Below are positions 41,863-50,289 of a DNA stretch of 64,000 bases, piece after piece. The notes under the pieces were generated by a model. It did not search any database, was not told the origin of the DNA, and saw only the letters and a program-made list of their open reading frames with translations. Origin of the DNA: JAPPHY01 sp034423135 (GTDB lineage: Bacteria; Chloroflexota; Dehalococcoidia; Lucifugimonadales; UBA2985); NCBI GenBank assembly GCA_034423135.1, contig DAOUJC010000007.1:62001-126000 (forward strand), in the 5' to 3' direction. The position numbers and the translations under genes were made by a program. Positions within the stretch are counted from its first letter, which is position 1; each line of letters opens with the position of its first letter.

Positions 41863-42834
41863 TTATGCCTTAGCAGCATCGCACTTGGCATTTCGGTAGC
41901 CTCTCTGATACCCCCCACCTCCGCTCGGCCGCATCACCTTGCCCCGCTCTCTCCCTTCGCGCAGGCGGCCGTACTCGGAGCTGAGCTCTGCGCCCAGTAT
42001 CAGTATCAGGCTGCTCACGTAGAGCCAGAGCAGCAGCACCAGGGCGTCCGCCATCGACCCGTACACGTCCCGGAAGTTCGCGAAGCGGTCCACGTACGTG
42101 AGGAAGGCGCCCTTCGCCGCCTCGAACAGCAGGGCGGCCAGCACTGCGCCCGGCCACACATAGCGCCATTGAGTGCGGGTATTCGGCATCAGCTTGTATA
42201 TCATCAGAAACGTGGCGAGGGTCAGCGCGAACGAAGTCCCCTGCAGGAACCACTGCGACGCCTGGCTCACCAGGAAGTCGGAGGCCGGCAGGTCGGCGCG
42301 CGCATAGTCGCCGGCGGTTCGGACGAACGCCGCGGCCGCCATCGAAGTCATGAACATCAGTCCAACCACCAGCGCCATGACCATCTGCCGCGGCTTGCCG
42401 ACGAACATAGGCGGGTCTTTCTGCACGTCCCACGCCCGGTTGACGACGCGGGCCACGGCCCCGAACATCGCGCTGCCGGACCAGAGCAGCGCGACGATCG
42501 AGATCAGGCCCAGCGTCCCGCTCACCCGGACGTCGCTGGCCAGAAGCCCGTCCGAGCCCGGCAGGTATCCGGCGACAAACCCGATGAACTGGGCCTCACG
42601 GTCCTCGGACGTGGGCAGCAGGTTGAAGATTGCGATTAGCCCGATCATCAGCGGGAACAGCGAGAACGCGGCGTAGTACGCCACCCCGGCCGCCATGTGG
42701 GTGGCGTCGTCGTCTGACATCTCCTGTACGGTGCGCACCAGCAGCCGTACGATGAACAGGCCCTTGAGGGGCGTCCACGCTACCGTTGCCGCGCCCATCA
42801 GGATGTGAAAGAATGTCCTCAAATCAATGCTCAA
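41863..42834 (-). CDS. YihY/BrkB family membrane protein
   Basis: The 323-residue protein has about six hydrophobic segments, and the family blocks DDATHMAAGVAYYAAFSLFP, GSAMFGAVARVVNRAWDVQK and YGSMADALVLLLWLYVSSLI. This family was once annotated as ribonuclease BN, but members are integral membrane proteins of unsettled function. The N-terminus is cytoplasmic, with KGLFIVRLLVRTVQEM. It lies alone, convergent with the GIY-YIG gene and divergent from mtnA. Confidence 0.9.
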   Translation of the reverse strand: MSIDLRTFFHILMGAATVAWTPLKGLFIVRLLVRTVQEMSDDDATHMAAGVAYYAAFSLFPLMIGLIAIFNLLPTSEDREAQFIGFVAGYLPGSDGLLASDVRVSGTLGLISIVALLWSGSAMFGAVARVVNRAWDVQKDPPMFVGKPRQMVMALVVGLMFMTSMAAAAFVRTAGDYARADLPASDFLVSQASQWFLQGTSFALTLATFLMIYKLMPNTRTQWRYVWPGAVLAALLFEAAKGAFLTYVDRFANFRDVYGSMADALVLLLWLYVSSLILILGAELSSEYGRLREGRERGKVMRPSGGGGYQRGYRNAKCDAAKA

Positions 42835-42861
42835 CCCGGGCCAGGCAGGAATCGCCCCGCT

Positions 42862-42889
42862 TTGTCACGGCCCGCGCTTCTAGTATAAT
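42862..42889 (+). promoter_or_regulatory. Sigma70-type promoter of the mtnA-mtnP operon
   Basis: TTGTCA (42862-42867), a 16-nt spacer and a perfect TATAAT (42884-42889) predict a transcript start near 42896. The mtnA start at TTG 42899 would therefore have almost no leader; the ATG at 42935 is an alternative. Confidence 0.65.
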
Positions 42890-42898
42890 GAGGGTGCT

Positions 42899-43957
42899 TT
42901 GACCAATCCAGTGCAGATTGAGACCGCGTCCGTGATGCAGGACGTGACGCCCATCGAATGGCAGGACGGGCGACTATGCCTGCTCGATCAGAGCCGCCTG
43001 CCGCACGAGGTGTCGCACGTGCACCTTGCGACTGCCGAGGAGGTGGCGCGCGCCATAAGCGAGATGCGCGTCAGGGGCGCGCCGGCCATCGGCGTGACCG
43101 CGGCCTACGGCATGGCCCTGGCAGCCGCCCACAGCCGGACGATTGACGCCCTCCGCTCCGACGCACAGCTGCTCGCAGCTTCGCGGCCCACTGCGGTCAA
43201 CCTGCGGTGGGCCATCGAGCGTATGATGCGCGTGGCGGAGCAGGCGACGCACGATACGGACCTGGCCGCCCACCTGCTTGCGGAGGCGTCCGAGCTTCAC
43301 CGCGAGACTCTGGAGTCCGACCGGCGCCTGAGCGCGCTAGGCGCGGCCCTCATCGAGCCCGGCTCGTCTGTGCTCACACACTGCAACACCGGTGCGCTGG
43401 CCACCGGCGGCTACGGCACGGCGCTCGGCGTCATCCGGTGGGCCTGGGAGCAGGGCAGGGTGCAGCACGTGCTGGCCACGGAGACCCGCCCGTGGCTGCA
43501 GGGCGCGCGGCTCACCACGTGGGAGCTTGCTCGGCTCGGCATGCCTGCAACCCTGATTGTCGACTCAGCTGCCGCCGCATTGATGGCAAGCGGCGGCGTG
43601 CAATGCGTGATAACCGGTGCCGACCGCATCGCCGCCAACGGCGACACCGCCAACAAGATCGGCACTCTGTCGCTGGCGGTGCTCGCGAGCCAATACGGCG
43701 TGCCGTTCTACGTCGCCGCGCCAGTCTCCACAATTGACTTGAGCGCGGCGTCCGGCAGCGACATTCCCATCGAAGAGCGGCCCTCCGCGGAGGTGACGCA
43801 GGCGGGCGGCGCGCCCACCGCGCCCGAAGGCACTACTGCGTGGAACCCGGCCTTCGACGTGACGCCCGGCCGGCTTATCGCAGCCATCATCACGGACGGA
43901 GGCGTCGCACGGCCGCCCTACGAGCGTACCCTTGCGGAGGTGTCGAGCCGTGGCTGA
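42899..43957 (+). CDS. mtnA: S-methyl-5-thioribose-1-phosphate isomerase
   Basis: The 352-residue enzyme isomerises methylthioribose 1-phosphate to methylthioribulose 1-phosphate in methionine salvage. Family blocks are MRVRGAPAIGVTAAYGMAL, LTHCNTGALATGGYGTALGV with the catalytic Cys, and VITGADRIAANGDTANKIGT with the catalytic Asp. The start is uncertain between TTG 42899 and ATG 42935 because the promoter lies so close. Its end overlaps mtnP by 8 bp. No later pathway genes (mtnB, mtnC) are nearby. Confidence 0.94.
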   Translation: MTNPVQIETASVMQDVTPIEWQDGRLCLLDQSRLPHEVSHVHLATAEEVARAISEMRVRGAPAIGVTAAYGMALAAAHSRTIDALRSDAQLLAASRPTAVNLRWAIERMMRVAEQATHDTDLAAHLLAEASELHRETLESDRRLSALGAALIEPGSSVLTHCNTGALATGGYGTALGVIRWAWEQGRVQHVLATETRPWLQGARLTTWELARLGMPATLIVDSAAAALMASGGVQCVITGADRIAANGDTANKIGTLSLAVLASQYGVPFYVAAPVSTIDLSAASGSDIPIEERPSAEVTQAGGAPTAPEGTTAWNPAFDVTPGRLIAAIITDGGVARPPYERTLAEVSSRG

Positions 43958-44813
43958 GGCGCTAATCGGCATCATCGGCGGGACCGGGCTCTACCGCATG
44001 GAAGGTCTGGAGGGCGCGGAGGAGGTCGCTGTCGAAACGCCGTTCGGCTCGCCAAGCGACGTCATCGTGACCGGCACGCTCAACGGGGTGGGCGTCGCGT
44101 TCCTGCCCAGGCACGGCAGGGGCCACCGAATCCTGCCCTCCGAGCTACCGGCAAGAGCGAACATCTACGCTCTGAAGTCGCTGGGCGTGAGGACCGTGAT
44201 ATCCGTCAGCGCGGTCGGCAGCCTGCGGGAGGAGATTCGCCCGCTGGACATGGTGGTGCCTGATCAGCTCATCGACAGGACTGTGGGCAGGCCGCGCACC
44301 TTCTTCGGCGAGGGTGTGGCGGCTCACGTGGGCATGGCCGAGCCGTTCTGCGGCGGGTTGCGAGACGCCCTGCGACTGAGCGGCGGCCGCGCAGGCGCGA
44401 CGGTGCACGACGGGGGCACGCTCGTCGTCATTGAGGGGCCTCAGTTTTCGACGAAGGCCGAGTCACACATGTACCGCTCCTGGGGCGCGGACATCATCGG
44501 CATGACGGCACTGCCGGAGGCCCGGCTCGCCAGAGAGGCCGAGTTGTGCTACGCTGTTTTGGCCTGCTCCACCGACTACGACTGCTGGCATGAGAGCGAG
44601 GAGCCGGTGACGGTCGAGATGGTGGTGGCGAACCTGATGAGGAACACCGCCGTCTCCAAGGCGATCCTCGCCGACGTCATTTCCGCAGATATTGCGGACG
44701 CGAGCTGCGAATGCAGCTCTGTGCTGGAGAACGCCATCGTTACGGACAGGAGCGTCATCCCGCCCGAAGTCCGGGAGAGGTTGTCCCTCCTCATCGGCAA
44801 GTACATTGATTGA
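43950..44813 (+). CDS. mtnP: S-methyl-5'-thioadenosine phosphorylase
   Basis: The 287-residue trimeric phosphorylase splits methylthioadenosine into adenine and methylthioribose 1-phosphate, feeding MtnA. Motifs are IGIIGGTGLYRMEG, FLPRHGRGHRILPSELPARA and VVIEGPQFSTKAESHMYRSW. The GTG at 43950 has GGAGG about 10 nt upstream and overlaps the mtnA stop, so the two steps are coupled in reverse order. The substrate loop suggests MTA rather than inosine, and the context agrees. Confidence 0.93.
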   Translation: MAEALIGIIGGTGLYRMEGLEGAEEVAVETPFGSPSDVIVTGTLNGVGVAFLPRHGRGHRILPSELPARANIYALKSLGVRTVISVSAVGSLREEIRPLDMVVPDQLIDRTVGRPRTFFGEGVAAHVGMAEPFCGGLRDALRLSGGRAGATVHDGGTLVVIEGPQFSTKAESHMYRSWGADIIGMTALPEARLAREAELCYAVLACSTDYDCWHESEEPVTVEMVVANLMRNTAVSKAILADVISADIADASCECSSVLENAIVTDRSVIPPEVRERLSLLIGKYID

Positions 44814-44839
44814 GACTGCACTTCCGGAGGTATTCAGAA

Positions 44840-45184
44840 ATGGCAAGACAAGATCCTGGCGAACCCTACTTCCGCGTAAGCGTGGAGGAGGCCAAGGCGA
44901 TGGTTGACGGCGGGAACGCCGTGGTGATCGACGTGCGCCGCCCCGACGAGTGGGTCACCGGCCGCGTCGAGGGCGCCATGCACATACCGGTCGACGACGT
45001 TGTCGCGCGCATCGACGAGCTGCCTGCTGAGGGAGACCTGCTGTTCATCTGCGCTGCGGGCGTTCGCAGCGGCCTGGCATGCGAGATGGCCGCGGCAATG
45101 GAGGTGGACTCCAGCCGCCTGTACAACATCGAGGAGGGCACCCCTGCCTGGATCGAGAAGGGGATGCCCTACGAGGTCGGATAG
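44840..45184 (+). CDS. Rhodanese-like domain protein
   Basis: The 114-residue single rhodanese domain has VVIDVRRPDEWVTGRVEGAM, then HIPVDDV, and the active-site loop FICAAGVRSG with Cys. GGAGG lies 9 nt before the ATG at 44840. It follows mtnP by 26 bp and is probably in the same operon. Such proteins carry sulfane sulfur. A link to sulfur released in methionine salvage is attractive but only inferred. Confidence 0.88.
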   Translation: MARQDPGEPYFRVSVEEAKAMVDGGNAVVIDVRRPDEWVTGRVEGAMHIPVDDVVARIDELPAEGDLLFICAAGVRSGLACEMAAAMEVDSSRLYNIEEGTPAWIEKGMPYEVG

Positions 45185-45263
45185 GCGCATTCTGCCGTCA
45201 CCGCGCAGCTGCGAGACCATGCCCAACTCCCCGCGAAGGCCGACCTTTGCCCAACCCATAGTC

Positions 45264-45362
45264 CCTTCCCCCGTCTGCAGGGGAAGGTTAGGATGGGGGC
45301 AGTCAGGTGGTCAGCCCACGTTCGATTCACACCCATCTCAATCTTCCCCCTCAAGGGGGAAG
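45264..45362. repeat. Two similar 8-bp hairpins, intergenic repeat element
   Basis: CCTTCCCC/GGGGAAGG (45264-45287) and CTTCCCCC-TCAA-GGGGGAAG (45343-45362) are closely related inverted repeats 75 bp apart. They lie in the 231-bp gap between the rhodanese and kinase genes. They look like a pair of dispersed palindromic elements that can serve as terminators or attenuators. No gene is seen in the gap. Confidence 0.5.
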
Positions 45363-45415
45363 AGGTTTTGGTGCCCGCCATCCCGGTTAGGTGACTCACC
45401 ACTAGGGCCGGCGGC

Positions 45416-46405
45416 ATGAGCAGCCCAATGAGGGACGTGCTTGGCATTGGCAATGCGATGGTGGACGTGCTGACACACGCCGACGACGCCTTCCTCGTCG
45501 CGCACGGCCTGGCGCGCGGCGCCATGACCCTGATCGACGCGGAGCAGGGCGCATCCATCCTGGAGGCAATGGGGTCGACGGTGGAGGTGTCGGGCGGCTC
45601 GGTGGCGAACACAATGGCCGGGATCGCCTCACTGGGTGGCAGCGGCTCGTACATCGGCCGGGTGCACGACGATCGGCTGGGCGCCGTCTTCAGCCATGAC
45701 ATGCGCTCGCTCGGAATCGGCTACGAGACACCGCCCGCGACCGACGGCGCGACCACGGCTCGGTGTCTGGTGATCGTCACGCCGGACGGCCGGCGGACGA
45801 TGGCCACGTACCTTGGCGCATCCACCGAGCTTGGGCCGGAGGACGTGGACACGGAGGCGGTGTACGGCCACGCCGTGACCTACCTGGAGGGCTATCTGTG
45901 GGACGCGCCGCGGGCGCAGGAGGCGATGGCCCTCGCTGCCCGGCTGGCCCACGACGCCGGCAACAGGGTGGCGTTGACCCTCTCCGACCCGTTCTGCGTG
46001 GACCGGCACCGCGACGAGTTCCGCGACTTCATCCTGGAGCACGTGGACGTGCTGTTCGCCAACCAGGATGAGGCGATGTCGCTGTACTTGGAGACCGACC
46101 TGTGGGACGCCGTGGAACGAGCGCGGGGCGACTGCGCTCTTGCAGTGGTCACTCGCAGCGAGAAGGGGTCGATAGTCGCGTCCGGCGACGAGACTCACGA
46201 GGTGGCCGCCGCGCCTATCGAGCGTGTGGTGGACACCACAGGCGCAGGCGACCTGTTCGCCGCCGGGTTCCTGTACGGCCTCACGCACGGCCACGATCTG
46301 CCGACGTGCGGGCGCATCGGAGCGCTGGCGGCGGCGGAGGTGATAGGCCACCTGGGCGCGCGGCCTGAGGCGCGGCTGAGCGAGCTGTTGGAGCGTGCGC
46401 TGTAG
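45416..46405 (+). CDS. PfkB-family carbohydrate kinase, probable adenosine kinase
   Basis: The 329-residue ribokinase-fold protein has LGIGNAMVDVL, the sugar-site SGGSVANTMAGIASLGG, YIGRVHDDRLG, and the catalytic/anion hole DTTGAGDLFAAGFLYGL. The GNAMVD start and SVANT site resemble adenosine kinases rather than fructokinases. It would convert adenosine from AhcY to AMP, pulling the SAH hydrolase reaction forward. It is directly upstream of ahcY and metK, which supports the role. An internal promoter (46415-46443) separates transcription of ahcY. Confidence 0.85.
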   Translation: MSSPMRDVLGIGNAMVDVLTHADDAFLVAHGLARGAMTLIDAEQGASILEAMGSTVEVSGGSVANTMAGIASLGGSGSYIGRVHDDRLGAVFSHDMRSLGIGYETPPATDGATTARCLVIVTPDGRRTMATYLGASTELGPEDVDTEAVYGHAVTYLEGYLWDAPRAQEAMALAARLAHDAGNRVALTLSDPFCVDRHRDEFRDFILEHVDVLFANQDEAMSLYLETDLWDAVERARGDCALAVVTRSEKGSIVASGDETHEVAAAPIERVVDTTGAGDLFAAGFLYGLTHGHDLPTCGRIGALAAAEVIGHLGARPEARLSELLERAL

Positions 46406-46414
46406 GGGGTGCGG

Positions 46415-46443
46415 TAGACACTCCCTGCGAAATCCGTTATCAT
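46415..46443 (+). promoter_or_regulatory. Sigma70-type promoter of ahcY-metK
   Basis: TAGACA (46415-46420), a 17-nt spacer and TATCAT (46438-46443) begin 10 bp after the kinase stop. The predicted transcript has a leader of about 150 nt before ahcY. Confidence 0.6.
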
Positions 46444-46449
46444 ACTGGC

Positions 46450-46598
46450 GCCCGAATCTGGGCCATGGTTGGCTTTTGCCATGAACCACCTCAGGGGCGA
46501 TGAACCCAACCGCCCTTCACCACGGGAGGATCGCACCATATGACTTCACTGAGACTCTACGCCTGCCTTTCTGCCGGGCCCAGCGAGGGCCGGTAGTC
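46450..46598 (+). promoter_or_regulatory. Structured 5' leader of ahcY, possible riboswitch or attenuator
   Basis: The 149-nt leader contains a stem TGGTT-GGC-TTTT-GCC-ATG-AACCA near 46468-46490. A final hairpin at 46574-46593 (CCGGGCCC and GGGCCGG with one bulge) buries the GAGGG ribosome site 10 nt before the ATG. I do not find the consensus of known SAH or SAM riboswitches. Control by a methyl-cycle metabolite is a reasonable guess because the gene hydrolyses SAH. Confidence 0.4.
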
Positions 46599-47867
46599 AT
46601 GGTTGCGCAGACCAAGGGAGACGTCAAAGATATAGGCTTGGCAAGCCAGGGAGTGCTCCGTATCGAGTGGGCGGCGCGGGAGATGCAGGTGCTGCGGCAG
46701 GTCCGAGAGCGGTTCGCCCGCGAGAGGCCCCTCGAAGGACTGAAGCTGTCGGCCTGCCTGCACGTGACCACGGAGACGGCCAACCTCGCGCTGGCCCTGC
46801 GTGACGGCGGCGCAAGTGTGGCACTCTGCGCCAGCAATCCCCTGAGCACCCAGGACGACGTGGCGGCCGCGCTGGTCTCTGAGTACGGGATTCCCACGTA
46901 CGCCATCCACGGCGAGGACCACGACACCTACTACAAGCACATTCACTCCGCGCTCGACCACGGGCCTCACTACACGATGGACGACGGCGCGGACCTCGTG
47001 ACCGTCCTGCACAAGGAGCGCCGCGAGCTCCTGGAGGGCGTGGTCGGCGGCACGGAGGAGACCACCACTGGCGTCGTTCGCCTGCGCAGCCAGGCTCGCG
47101 AGGGCATGCTGGAGTACCCAATCGTCGCCGTCAACGAGGCCGACACCAAGCACCTCTTCGACAACCGCTACGGCACCGGCCAGAGCACCATCGACGGCGT
47201 GACCCGCGCTACCAACGTGCTTTGGGCCGGCAAGCAGGTTGTGGTCTGCGGCTACGGCTGGTGCGGCCGGGGCATCGCCATGCGGGTGCGCGGTCTTGGA
47301 GGCCACGTAATCGTCACGGAGGTCGACCCCGTTCGAGCGCTGGAGGCGGTGATGGACGGCTACCGCGTGGCGCCTGTGCTGGACGCCGCGGCTGAAGGCG
47401 ACGTGTTCATCACGGCAACGGGCGACATGAGAGTGATCGACGGCGAGGCGCTGGAGCGGATGAAGGACGGAGCGATCCTCGCAAACAGCGGCCACTTCAA
47501 CGTCGAGATCGACATACCGGCGCTGGAGGCCTTGTCCGAAGGGAAGAGGCACGTGCGCTCGTCGGTGGAGGAGTACCGGCTGAAGGATGGTCGCAGGCTC
47601 TATCTGCTGGGCGAGGGCAGGCTCATCAACCTGGCCGCCGCGGAAGGGCACCCGTCGAGCGTCATGGACATGAGCTTCGCAAACCAGGCGCTGTGCATCG
47701 AGTACCTGGCCGGCCTCAGTGAGGCGCCGGCGCGAGACGTTCACCCGGTGCCGGTGGAGATCGACCGGCGAATAGCAGAACTCAAGCTGGACTCCCTGGG
47801 CGTGCGCATAGACTCGCTGACAGACGAGCAGATGCGCTACCTGGAGAGCTGGGAAGAGGGGACCTGA
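46599..47867 (+). CDS. ahcY: Adenosylhomocysteinase
   Basis: The 422-residue NAD-dependent enzyme hydrolyses S-adenosylhomocysteine to adenosine and homocysteine, clearing the product of methyl transfer. Blocks are LKLSACLHVTTETANLALAL, the NAD loop VVCGYGWCGRGIAMRVRGLG, NSGHFNVEID, and LAAAEGHPSSVMDMSFANQA. The ATG at 46599 has GAGGG upstream within a hairpin and gives normal length; an upstream ATG at 46500 is in the leader. It lacks the 40-residue insertion of proteobacterial forms. metK follows 46 bp later. Confidence 0.95.
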   Translation: MVAQTKGDVKDIGLASQGVLRIEWAAREMQVLRQVRERFARERPLEGLKLSACLHVTTETANLALALRDGGASVALCASNPLSTQDDVAAALVSEYGIPTYAIHGEDHDTYYKHIHSALDHGPHYTMDDGADLVTVLHKERRELLEGVVGGTEETTTGVVRLRSQAREGMLEYPIVAVNEADTKHLFDNRYGTGQSTIDGVTRATNVLWAGKQVVVCGYGWCGRGIAMRVRGLGGHVIVTEVDPVRALEAVMDGYRVAPVLDAAAEGDVFITATGDMRVIDGEALERMKDGAILANSGHFNVEIDIPALEALSEGKRHVRSSVEEYRLKDGRRLYLLGEGRLINLAAAEGHPSSVMDMSFANQALCIEYLAGLSEAPARDVHPVPVEIDRRIAELKLDSLGVRIDSLTDEQMRYLESWEEGT

Positions 47868-47913
47868 GCAGCAGCGACGGTCGAATCCCTTAGAATCGCA
47901 AAGGAGAAATAGA

Positions 47914-49161
47914 GTGAGCTTTACCTTCACGGATTCCCCATCATACCTGTACACATCCGAGTCGGTGACCGAGGGCCATCCCGACAAGCTGTGCGACCAG
48001 ATTTCGGACGCCATCCTGGACGCCATCCTTGCCAGGGACCCCGGTGCCAGGGTCGCATGCGAGACCTGCGCCACCAACGGACTTGTGGCGGTGATGGGCG
48101 AGATCACCACCGACACGTACGTCGATGTATCGCGCATCATACGAGACACCATCAGCGGCGTCGGCTACAACAACCCGGACCTTGGATTCGACTACAAGAG
48201 CTGCGGCGTCGTACTTTCGCTGCAGGAGCAGTCGAAGGACATTGCGCTGGGCGTGGACGCCTCCCAGGAGGCCAAGGAGCGCGGCGGCGCCGTCGATGAG
48301 GACCCGGACGAGACCGGCGCCGGCGACCAGGGCATGATGGTGGGCTTCGCGTGCAACGAGACGCCTGAGCTGATGCCTCTCACCGTTGCGCTTTCGCACA
48401 GGCTGGTGCAGCGTCTCGCTGAGGTGCGCAAGCAGGGGCTGCTGCCGTACCTGCGGCCGGACGGAAAGTCGCAGGTGACGGTGGAGTACTCCTATGGCGT
48501 GCCCAAGCGCGTGGACACTGTGGTGGTCAGCGCGCAGCACAACCCGGAGGTTTCTAAGGACGTCATCACGCGCGACATCACCGAGATGGTAATAAACGAG
48601 GTGGTGCCCGCCAGCCTGCGGGACGCCAACACCAAGATATTCGTAAACCCCACGGGCAGGTTTGTGATCGGCGGCCCCGTGGCGGACACCGGCCTAACCG
48701 GGCGCAAGATCCTGGTGGACACCTACGGCGGAGTAGCCCGGCACGGTGGCGGCGCATTCTCCGGCAAGGACCCCACGAAGGTCGACCGGTCCGGCGCCTA
48801 CTACGCCCGCTACGCGGCCAAGAACATCGTCGCCGCGGGTCTTGCCGACCGCGCCGAGATCCAGATTTCGTACGCAATCGGCGTTGCCAAGCCTCTGTCC
48901 GTCTCGGTCGAAACATTCGGCACCGGCCACGTCGACGACGATACCATTCAGCAGCTTGTCGACAAGCACTTCGACTTTCGCCCAGCGCCCATCATCCGCA
49001 ACCTCGACCTGCGGCGCCCCATATACAAGGCGACCGCAAGCTACGGTCACTTTGGGCGCGACGACCTGCAGCTGCCATGGGAGCGCACAGACAAGGCGGA
49101 TTTGCTGCGTGCAGAGGCCGGACTGCGCACGATAATGGGTCAGGGTGAAGCGACAGCCTGA
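47914..49161 (+). CDS. metK: S-adenosylmethionine synthase
   Basis: The 415-residue enzyme makes SAM from methionine and ATP. Signatures are SVTEGHPDKLCDQISDAILD, GAGDQGMMVGFAC and the P-loop-like GGGAFSGKDPTKVDRSGAY. The GTG start at 47914 has AAAGGAG 8 nt upstream. It completes the cycle with ahcY and the adenosine kinase upstream and supplies the SAM whose polyamine or other use yields MTA for mtnP. Slightly longer than the usual 380-400 residues. Confidence 0.97.
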   Translation: MSFTFTDSPSYLYTSESVTEGHPDKLCDQISDAILDAILARDPGARVACETCATNGLVAVMGEITTDTYVDVSRIIRDTISGVGYNNPDLGFDYKSCGVVLSLQEQSKDIALGVDASQEAKERGGAVDEDPDETGAGDQGMMVGFACNETPELMPLTVALSHRLVQRLAEVRKQGLLPYLRPDGKSQVTVEYSYGVPKRVDTVVVSAQHNPEVSKDVITRDITEMVINEVVPASLRDANTKIFVNPTGRFVIGGPVADTGLTGRKILVDTYGGVARHGGGAFSGKDPTKVDRSGAYYARYAAKNIVAAGLADRAEIQISYAIGVAKPLSVSVETFGTGHVDDDTIQQLVDKHFDFRPAPIIRNLDLRRPIYKATASYGHFGRDDLQLPWERTDKADLLRAEAGLRTIMGQGEATA

Positions 49162-49177
49162 AGGCGAGGACCTCTGA

Positions 49178-50260
49178 ATGAAGGCGGTTATCCTGGCCGG
49201 GGGAGAGGGGACGCGTCTGCGTCCTCTGACGTGCAACGTCCCCAAGCCAATGGTGCCTATTCTCAACCGGCCCTTCCTTGAGCACATGCTCGGCCATCTG
49301 AGCGGCCACGGCGTGGATCATGCTATCCTGACCATGTGGTACCTACCGGACGTCATTCGCTCCCACTTCGGGAACGGCGAGGGGCTGGGACTGCGGCTCA
49401 GCTACACCCTGGAAGAGACTCCGCTGGGCACCGCGGGCGCCGTCAAGAACGTGGAAGACGAGCTGGACGGCGCGTTTCTCGTCCTGAACGGGGACATCTT
49501 CACCAACCTTGACCTGAGCGCTATGGCGAGGTTCCATCGCGAATCCGGCGCAATGGTCACCATCGCTTTGACGCAGGTCGACGACCCGTCGGCGTTCGGA
49601 GTTGTGGACATGGACGAGACCGGCCGGGTGTCGCGATTCGTCGAGAAGCCTGCGCCCGGCGAAGCTCCAAGCAACTGGATCAACGCCGGCACCTACCTCA
49701 TAGAGCGGGAGGCGCTGGCCCACGCGCCCCTTGGCGAGCACTACATGTTCGAGCGCGGCCTGTTTCCCAAGCTGCTTGAGATGGGCGCACCTGTCTACGG
49801 ATTCCGGTCGGACTCCTACTGGGCGGACCTGGGAACACCGGCAAGCTACGCTCGGGTACACCGGGACATGCTGCCCTCTGCCGACGGTACTGCGGGGCAT
49901 GACGCCACAGGCGTCCACTCATCCGCCAGGCTAAGCGGCCCGGTGCTGCTGGGCCGGGGATGCGCCATAGGCCCCGACGCGACGGTGCATGGGCCCGTCG
50001 TTATGGGCGCCGGCTGCCGCGTGGGTGAGGGTGCTGTGATACGAGACGCCATCCTGTGGCGAGACGTGGAGGTGGGGCGCGGCGCGGAGCTTGACGCGTG
50101 CATCCTGGGCGACGGCGTGAGCGTGGGTGACGGAGTCATGGTGGGCGCCGGTTGCATCATCGGTGACGGCGCCAGCGTAGGCAGCGGCAATCGCATGGAA
50201 CGCGGCATGGTGCTGTGGCCAGGCGTATCCATCCAGCCTGAGGCCGTGTCCTTTCGCTGA
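49178..50260 (+). CDS. NDP-sugar pyrophosphorylase, probable mannose-1-phosphate guanylyltransferase
   Basis: The 360-residue protein has the nucleotidyltransferase start VILAGGEGTRLRPLTCNVPK, GTAGAVKNVEDEL and LVLNGDIFTNLDL. ADLGTPASYARVH follows, then a left-handed beta-helix of hexapeptide repeats (about residues 250-350, as in VGDGVMVGAGCIIGDGASVG). This is the layout of GDP-mannose and some glucose-1-phosphate nucleotidyltransferases. The two next genes (mutase and phosphomannose isomerase) complete a route from fructose 6-phosphate to GDP-mannose. Substrate choice remains inferred. Confidence 0.87.
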   Translation: MKAVILAGGEGTRLRPLTCNVPKPMVPILNRPFLEHMLGHLSGHGVDHAILTMWYLPDVIRSHFGNGEGLGLRLSYTLEETPLGTAGAVKNVEDELDGAFLVLNGDIFTNLDLSAMARFHRESGAMVTIALTQVDDPSAFGVVDMDETGRVSRFVEKPAPGEAPSNWINAGTYLIEREALAHAPLGEHYMFERGLFPKLLEMGAPVYGFRSDSYWADLGTPASYARVHRDMLPSADGTAGHDATGVHSSARLSGPVLLGRGCAIGPDATVHGPVVMGAGCRVGEGAVIRDAILWRDVEVGRGAELDACILGDGVSVGDGVMVGAGCIIGDGASVGSGNRMERGMVLWPGVSIQPEAVSFR

Positions 50261-50289
50261 GTGAGCGATCCTGTGGAGAAGGTCAGCAT

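Noticed and set aside
45264..45362. CRISPR-like repeats between the rhodanese and kinase genes
   Set aside because: There are only two related hairpins with no regular spacer pattern and no cas genes, so this is an intergenic palindromic element.
46557..48152. A 531-codon frame on the minus strand opposite ahcY and metK
   Set aside because: It lies entirely over two certain genes and its translation shows only antisense-type composition.
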